Shown: positions 58,138-64,000 of the stretch, one piece after another | How the letters are laid out: every line of letters begins with the position of its first letter | Numbering within the stretch: position 1 is the first letter of the stretch | DNA from: Punica granatum | Lineage: Eukaryota; Streptophyta; Magnoliopsida; Myrtales; Lythraceae | Direction: 5' to 3' | NCBI RefSeq assembly: GCF_007655135.1 | Contig: NC_045130.1 | Span: 4,030,001 to 4,094,000, forward strand | Length of the DNA: 64,000 nucleotides | Made by a program: the position numbers and the translations under genes | The notes under the pieces: model-generated | Told to the model about the DNA's origin: nothing | The model's database searches: none | The model's input: the letters and a program-made list of their open reading frames with translations, nothing else

Positions 58138-58323
58138 AAATACAATATGATTTTCTTTTTTTGGTTATAAGAGAAGTTCATGAATCTAGTGCAGTCAAAT
58201 AAAAATCTTAAATATCTAATAGAAGAGTACATGTAGTCCACATGAGTATCGAACATGAAACCTCTTAGTTACCAGATGGCGTATGTCATTGCACTTCACT
58301 CTTTTGGTAAAATACAATATGAT
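58138..58323 (-). mobile_element. SINE (family 1) with perfect 14-bp target duplication
   Basis: Body 58152-58309, minus strand, with the family 3' end (GATTCATGAACTTCTCTTAT then AACC and a short A-rich tail) and an AGTGCAATGACA head. AAATACAATATGAT flanks it at 58138-58151 and 58310-58323. It sits in the former intron 3 of Lac-D, next to a family 2 repeat. Confidence 0.85.
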
Positions 58324-58403
58324 AAGAGAGTCACTTGTCTCTATGTTATATATATATATATGCCGCCCATTATAAAATATTGAAGATCTCGATTACTTTT
58401 TTC

Positions 58404-58406
<3 letters not shown>

Positions 58407-58438
<32 letters not shown>
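58407..58438. repeat. ATT microsatellite
   Basis: About ten ATT/TTA triplets immediately upstream of Lac-D exon 4. Confidence 0.85.
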
Positions 58439-59163
58439 GGATTGATAAAAAATGCAAATGCAGGTTCCTGTATAAGAGAAAGTTAAATGAAATTGTGGCT
58501 CTGACCTGCCCCCCTCCAACGGGTTCACCATAAATGGCCATCTCGGCGATTTCTCTGCTTGTTTAGATAACGGTATACCTAATACTCATATATGTTTCAC
58601 ATATATGGCAATACGATTTTATGGTAAACTCTATTTTTTAGATTATAAAGGAGGTTCGTATATCTAATTAATGAGAAAAATGAGAAGAGAAATAAATTTG
58701 CTTAGAAGATTTCAGAAATACATTATCATTAGATTAGATAATGTAACATATTTACATTGCGGAGTATATATATTCAGTAAGTACTTAAAGACCATCTACT
58801 ATTGCAGAGACAACATGCTATTAATATTGGTTGGTCGATGATGGAAAGACGTATCTCCTTCGTACGGTCAACGCTGCACTAGTGGCAGAGATATTCTTTA
58901 CCGTGGCTCGGCACAACCTTACGGTCGTAGGAATGGACGGGGCATACATCAAGCCCATAGTGACCCCCTACGTAATGCTAATCCCGGGCCAGACCATGGA
59001 CATTCTCTTTGCAATTGACCAGCCTCAGGGAATGTATTACATGGCTACTCGGAAGTATTCAAGTCAAGATGCCATGGTCACCGATTTCGATCATAGTATT
59101 GGTACAGCAATGCTTCGATTCAACAGTACCAAAGGAGCCTCAACGTCGTCTGGTATTGTATTC

Positions 59164-60630
59164 TTAATACACTTCCCCTAAACTTGGGACTACGCAGCAG
59201 CAATAAATTTCATAACGCAAATCAGAAGCCTGGCAACGGATGAGCAAATAATAATTTAACATTCATATTATGGGGTAAGATCTTGAAAATTTATAATCTT
59301 TGGGGGCAAACATTAAACAATTTGAAAATCCAGGGGATTAAGCATTGATGTGGCTCCGTCCCTGATACCGCAAACGATAATAATTTCACAAATAAAAAAG
59401 TTTTCGAGAATATATATATATTATGTGTTGTGACGAATTTAATAGAGATTAGTTCATGTATCAGTCTAATAAGATATATATACATTGACAGATAATAGAA
59501 CATTAAGAAGGTCATCTTTTATGAATAATAACAATAATAATGCCATAGTATCTTAATTAACATGGGCTGGATGGTTCTATGGGCTTCTCATTCGCAGCCC
59601 TGGTTTGGGCTCTGAGTGGAAGGCCGGGCCCACTACAGGATAAGATTTGCACAAGGCCCAGATATGCTGTGATTATTTTTATTAAAATTTTCCGATAATC
59701 ATTAATTTTATTTGTTTATGGGGCAATATAGGTACATGAATCTAATAAAAGAAAATGGAACTTTAAATAAAAAAAAGTATAAGAATTTCTACAAGTAAAA
59801 ATTGAATCCGAAACTTTTAGGTACCTATATAAAGGGTGTGCCATTAATTTTTCCACTGAAAGGTATTATATATGTGCCTTGTGACAAGAAAAAGGTCGCG
59901 CATGGGTGCTCAAGGCATCTTTTACGTAAGCATAGCTGTTAATGATGCTAGTTTAATTTGAAAAATTTACATATATATACAGATAATATATTCACAATAT
60001 ATCAATTTTAAACTTTTGAAATTCTCATTACTCAATATTATGCATATGCTTTTACCAAATCTTTATCGAGTTGAGGAGGCCTCTCCCTATTCTCACTCGC
60101 GAAATTCGGAGTTAATTAGAAGCGGCTCACATCGAATGAGACATCCAGCCGAACACTTGCATCTTAAGCATGACATTCGATTTAAATGTAGAGAAACTTC
60201 CATGAAATGATCACTGAAGAAATTTTAGTCCCATATTATGTTTGACAGCAACTACATACCAAAATCCAAATGTCAATTTGGAATTATTTGTTAGCACATT
60301 TTTTTTTCAATATGCATTCATATATATGCACCGGGTTGCGAGTTGATCTTTGCCTCGTCCTCTGAGAATTAATTGTGCATGAGATTTTACATTAAAGCAC
60401 ATTTCTAGAGGCGGGGCCTGCACATTGCCTAACAATTGACTGTGGGGTGCCCCATAAGTTTTGATATGCCTTCTTTCTTTCTTCTTGTGATCTCTCATTG
60501 CTGAAAAATCAGATTCAGCGGCCCGGTGACGAATAGTTTTCCTCCTTAGAATTCCAGAGTGCAGAAATCAACGTGTATCTCGATTGAGCTTTCTCTCGAT
60601 AAACTCGAAATTGCAAGGCACATTTTTCTC
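59164..60630. repeat. Tandem duplication, copy 1 (about 1.47 kb)
   Basis: Starts at TACACTTCCC inside the broken Lac-D exon 5 and ends at TTTTTCTCAG. 59164-59725 matches 60631-61195 and 60281-60630 matches 61215-61569, both at high identity. The middle, 59726-60280, is absent from copy 2. The first 90 bp are laccase exon 5 sequence. Confidence 0.85.
59700..59851 (-). mobile_element. SINE copy (family 1) in duplication copy 1
   Basis: Minus-strand SINE body about 59710-59841 with the family 3' end (TATTAGATTCATGTACCTAT) and candidate 10-bp duplication CATTAATTTT at 59700-59709 and 59842-59851. Only its 3' end survives in duplication copy 2. Confidence 0.6.
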
Positions 60631-61570
60631 AGTACACTTCCCTAAACTTGGGACTACGCAGCAGCAATAAATTTTATAACGCAAGTCAGAAGCCTGGCAA
60701 CGGATGAGCAAATAATAATTTAACGTTCATATTATGGGGTAAGATCTTGAAAATTTATAATCTTTGGGGGCAAACATTAAACAATTTGAAAATCTAGGGG
60801 GACTAAGCATTGATGTAGCTCCGTCCCTGATACCGCAAACGATAATAATTTCACAAATAAAAAAGTTTTCGAGAATATATATATATTATATGTGTTGTGA
60901 CTAATTTAATAGAGATTAGTTCATGTATCGGTCCAATAAGATATATATACATTGACAGATAATAGAACATTAAGAAGGTCATCTTTTATGAATAATAACA
61001 ATAATAACGCCATAGTATCTTAATTAACATGGACTGGATGGTTCTATGGGCTTCTCATTCGCAGCCCTGGTTTGGGCTCTGAGTGGAAGGCCGGGCCCAC
61101 TACGGGATAAGATTTGCACAAGGCCCAGATATGCTTTGATTATTTTTATTAAATTTTTCCGGTAATCATTAATTTTATTTGTTTATGGGGCCAATATATT
61201 TGTTAATTTGGAATTATTTGTTAGCACATTATTTTATTTTTTTTCAATATGCATTCATATATATGCACCGGCTTGCGAGTTGATCTTTGCCTCGTCCTCT
61301 GAGAATTAATTGTGCATGAGATTTTACATTAAAGCACATTTCTAGAGGCGGGGCCTGCACATTGCCTAACAATTGACTGTGGGGTGCCCCATAAGTTTTG
61401 ATATGCCTTCTTTCTTTCTTCTTGTGATCTCTCATTGTTGAAAAATCAGATTCAGGGGCCCGGTGATGAATAGTTTTCCTCCTTAGAATTCCAGAGTGCG
61501 GAAATCAACGTGTATCTCGATTGAGCTTTCTCTCGATAAACTCGAAATTGCAAGGCACATTTTTCTCAGT
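60631..61570. repeat. Tandem duplication, copy 2 (about 0.94 kb)
   Basis: Begins TACACTTCCC directly after the copy 1 end TTTTTCTCAG and ends at the same TTTTTCTCAG before unique sequence at 61570. About 550 bp present in copy 1 is missing. It again contains the laccase exon 5 remnant (60638-60725). The matching minus-strand 63-codon open frames at 60307-60498 and 61244-61435 are part of the repeat and not considered genes. Confidence 0.85.
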
Positions 61571-63112
61571 AAAATTTCACACGGAAAGAGAATTGGAAGT
61601 TTTCCGAGGCCTCCCTTTTATCTTGAGATAGTTTTACGAATACGAAAATTTTTACTGATATCGTACGTACATCTCAATCTACTAGCCCCATCATATCCAG
61701 TTGGAGCATCTCTGCAAGCCAGGATATTGGCTAGGCGGGTTGCCGGTTATTAATATGATTGAAGAACATTAGAAGTTGATTCCTAATCATCTGGCCTAAT
61801 CCTGATACGTATAACGGTTTCCAACTGAGATGTTGATTCTATATGGACGGCTACCAAACCATCACCTCGAAGTAGGAAATAATTTTTCTCAGTGGATGAA
61901 TAGGAATTGATTTTTTTTTTATAAGATAGTTCTATGTATATAGTACAATAAAATATAAATCATAATATTCTAATAAAGAAATACGAGTATTTCCACAATA
62001 AATATTAAATCTAGAAATTTCTGGTTATCAAGTGAAGACGCGCAACACTTTGCTATATCCTATTTGATAATAGAATATAATTTTCGAACAAATATTCGGT
62101 GAGTATTACTTAGTCATTTTGATTGTATAACATCAGTTGAAATGCTTGAAAGTGAAAAACTAACTCAATAATAGATCCGCATATTTTCATTTATTATTAA
62201 TTATTACTCATACAAAGTGAATAAATAATTCTCGTATTCATTTTTTTTTTCATAATTTTCAGTCGAAACACGAGAAGGCACGTCCAGGACGATGGGCCCC
62301 ACTAACAGGAGCATACATGATGACTGGGATAGATTTTAATAATCCCGGAGCTTTGGATTAAGGTTTGATTAATTATGAAGAAAACAGGTTAATTGATATA
62401 CTAATTAATACACTTTCTTTCTTTTGGCCAATAGTTAACGATCGTTCGCATGTCAAATATCTCTATAATGTAAGTAGCTTTGCCTTTTTCTCCAGGAAGA
62501 AGGCAACCGACTGGGCATCGAATAAGTTGGAAGTCCAAGGTTGTTAATTTAAATTTGACGTTGGCAAAACCAAACCAGGGACCCTCTCGATGGGTTTTTA
62601 TACGATAAGAGTTTTTCATCATAATAAATTGGTACTTTCTACCAAATGTGCAATATTTTATTCAAATACATAGTACTTTACCGTTAAGGTCAGGCGCATT
62701 TGACTAGAATTAAGTATCGTGTATTTTAATAGAAAATATCACCTTATCATTGTGACAAATCATCACCGCATAGAATCTTTAGGAAGCAAATGGCAAAAGT
62801 GAATTTAATATCGGCAGTGGACCACAGAGAAAGGACATATGAAGCTCGGAGAAGCTAACGCCTATGAACTTTCAAAAAAGTTGATGTGTTGACTATTAAA
62901 TTAAGATCGTTAATTTAAAAAAAAAAAAAAAGAAGAATCGTTAGAGATTCTATTATTACAACCCCGATCATATACGGCGGCGAGTGACAAGGACTAAAGA
63001 CATTGGAAGCCCCTTTCAACCCGCTATTGTGACCCGCGAACCAATTGCTTGCCTATCGAAGGGGACAAAGAGCCCTATTTACGTGTGGAACATGAATTCG
63101 GCATATAGATTT
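61571..63112. other. Intergenic DNA
   Basis: No gene recognised. A degenerate minus-strand family 1 SINE lies at about 61910-62065 (TTATAAGATAGTTCTATGTA at its 3' side). The remainder is AT-rich with short homopolymers. Confidence 0.45.
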
Positions 63113-63459
63113 AACATAATTGATGTTTTAACCACCAGCATGGTGGTCTAGTGATTAAACTCTAAGCATGCACTTGAACATCACGAGTTCAAACCTCACT
63201 GAGGACGTAGAGCTCGCCACTATATGAGTGTATTATGGACTGGCGATGGCCGACCCATAATATTTAATCTAGTGGGCCTTGAACTTAATTTACTAGTGTG
63301 CTGGTGGGGCTGCGATGACCAAGTTGGGCTAAGTCTCAGCGAGTTATGGCGAAATGAACATTTCGTGGCGATCAGGTTCCCTTAGTTGGGACAGGCACAG
63401 CGGGCTAATAACTCGATCTAACCTTTTATTTAACGGAAAAAAAAACATAATTGATGTTT
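63113..63459 (+). mobile_element. SINE (family 3) with perfect 16-bp target duplication
   Basis: Body 63129-63443, about 315 bp. The tRNA-like head has GGTGGTCTAGTGATTAAACT (A box) and GAGTTCAAACCTC (B box), followed by a GC-richer body and an A-rich tail. AACATAATTGATGTTT is exactly duplicated at 63113-63128 and 63444-63459. Perfect flanks imply a recent insertion. Distinct from family 1 in length and sequence. Confidence 0.9.
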
Positions 63460-63853
63460 AGGCCAAGTTTGGATCGATGTATTCTTCGGATTTCAGGGAA
63501 AAATTCGAAGATTACGACCTATTTTACGTCGTTCGGACGTAAAGTCTTTACGGGAGTGTTTAGAAAATCATTTTCCCAAGTTAGGATTTCACGGGTGTAG
63601 TTAGGAAAGTTTTTACGGTTGAAATACTTGATATTCTCGAATTACGGCCGTGAGTGAGTCCCATATTTTATCTTTATAAAAATAAATAATATATTATATT
63701 ATCACCCACATTCCATGTAATTCAATATATTTACCAAATACGACAATCTTACTTTTCGACTTTTAACTCACGTAAAACGGTTTCATACTTAAATTTTCCT
63801 TGTAATCTTCACATTCCCCTTAATTTAACAACCGGCAAACCAAACGACTCCTA
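63460..63853. mobile_element. Candidate TIR element abutting the SINE
   Basis: Starts AGGCCAAGTTTGGAT and ends AAACCAAACGACTCCT, complementary over the TTTGG core, with AT-rich interior containing ACGTCGTTCGGACGT. TTA precedes and TAA follows, so the target duplication is not convincing. Possibly a MITE. Confidence 0.4.
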
Positions 63854-64000
63854 AATGTTCAACTCTGTTGAGTGATGTTGTGTCTCCCACGGAAAAATTA
63901 TATAGTAGGCCACAAATTTATAAGGAATTGGATTACACGACCTATCAGCTCGAGTTTTTGAGTTGAAGATGGACTCAATCGCGTAGAGGCACAGTAGAAG

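Larger units (their letters stand above)
56900..59255 (+). pseudogene. Laccase Lac-D, decaying copy
   Basis: Exon 1 starts at ATG 56900 with a signal-peptide-like stretch, but a frameshift precedes the HYYDFV region and the donor reads GCAAGT instead of GTAAGT. Exon 2 (about 57160-57309) has at least two frameshifts around the SFPGPVIR region. Exon 3 (57421-57665) is open and has the expected 245-nt length, but WWHAH reads WWQAH, losing a trinuclear-cluster copper ligand. Exon 4 (58464-about 58575) is frameshifted. Exon 5 starts at 58808, is open to 59181 with DGKTYLLR and [15 protein letters not shown], then shifts frame; remnants such as NFITQIRSLATDE continue to about 59255. Exons 6 and 7 are absent. 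Exon 3 and the start of exon 5 being open suggests fairly recent death. Confidence 0.9.

Noticed and set aside
60307..61435. Identical 63-codon minus frames at 60307-60498 and 61244-61435 as a duplicated gene
   Set aside because: They are duplicated because the whole 1 kb segment is tandemly repeated; the peptide has no domain.

Overview
This is nuclear DNA of a flowering plant, almost certainly a eudicot. The evidence is intron-containing laccase genes with plant intron positions, a giant Ty3/gypsy retrotransposon of the Tat/Ogre type, tRNA-derived SINEs, MITEs and AT-rich intergenic DNA. The retroelement polyprotein resembles what I remember from Myrtales such as pomegranate; that is memory only and weak.

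Layout. The host genes form a tandem plus-strand laccase cluster. Three copies have full seven-exon structures with open reading frames: Lac-A 831-4839, Lac-B 38087-43381 and Lac-C 51813-55580. Two are dead: a heavily deleted remnant at 34850-35597 and a frameshifted copy at 56900-59255. The 3' flank of Lac-A (4840-5475) is echoed downstream of the first remnant (35598-36720), so the cluster grew by segmental tandem duplication.

Between Lac-A and the first remnant lies a nest of transposons. A Pack-MULE-like element (7843-8834) carries a piece of a VID27/CYPRO4-like host gene. Next is a MITE-like element (8904-31884), split by a 22.4 kb LTR retrotransposon (9365-31745, target duplication ATTTA). 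The retroelement has 3464-bp LTRs, a PBS, a pre-gag ORF1, gag-pro, an apparent intron whose donor overlaps the gag-pro stop codon, pol (RT, degenerate RNase H, second RNase H, DD35E integrase), a 3' UTR with about 44 copies of a short palindromic repeat, a purine tract and the 3' LTR. A solo LTR of a related subfamily (14370-17713, target duplication GGCGC) sits inside ORF1.

The rest is intergenic DNA and introns with SINEs (several with perfect target duplications), MITEs, a foldback element, a GCTCG-rich hAT-like element, microsatellites, and a tandem duplication at 59164-61570 that copied part of the dying laccase.

Function. The intact laccases are predicted secreted multicopper oxidases of the LAC14/LAC15 type acting on phenolics in the apoplast. 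All three have Met at the axial T1 copper position. Nothing links the transposon genes to the laccases functionally; they are the insertions that expanded and broke the cluster.
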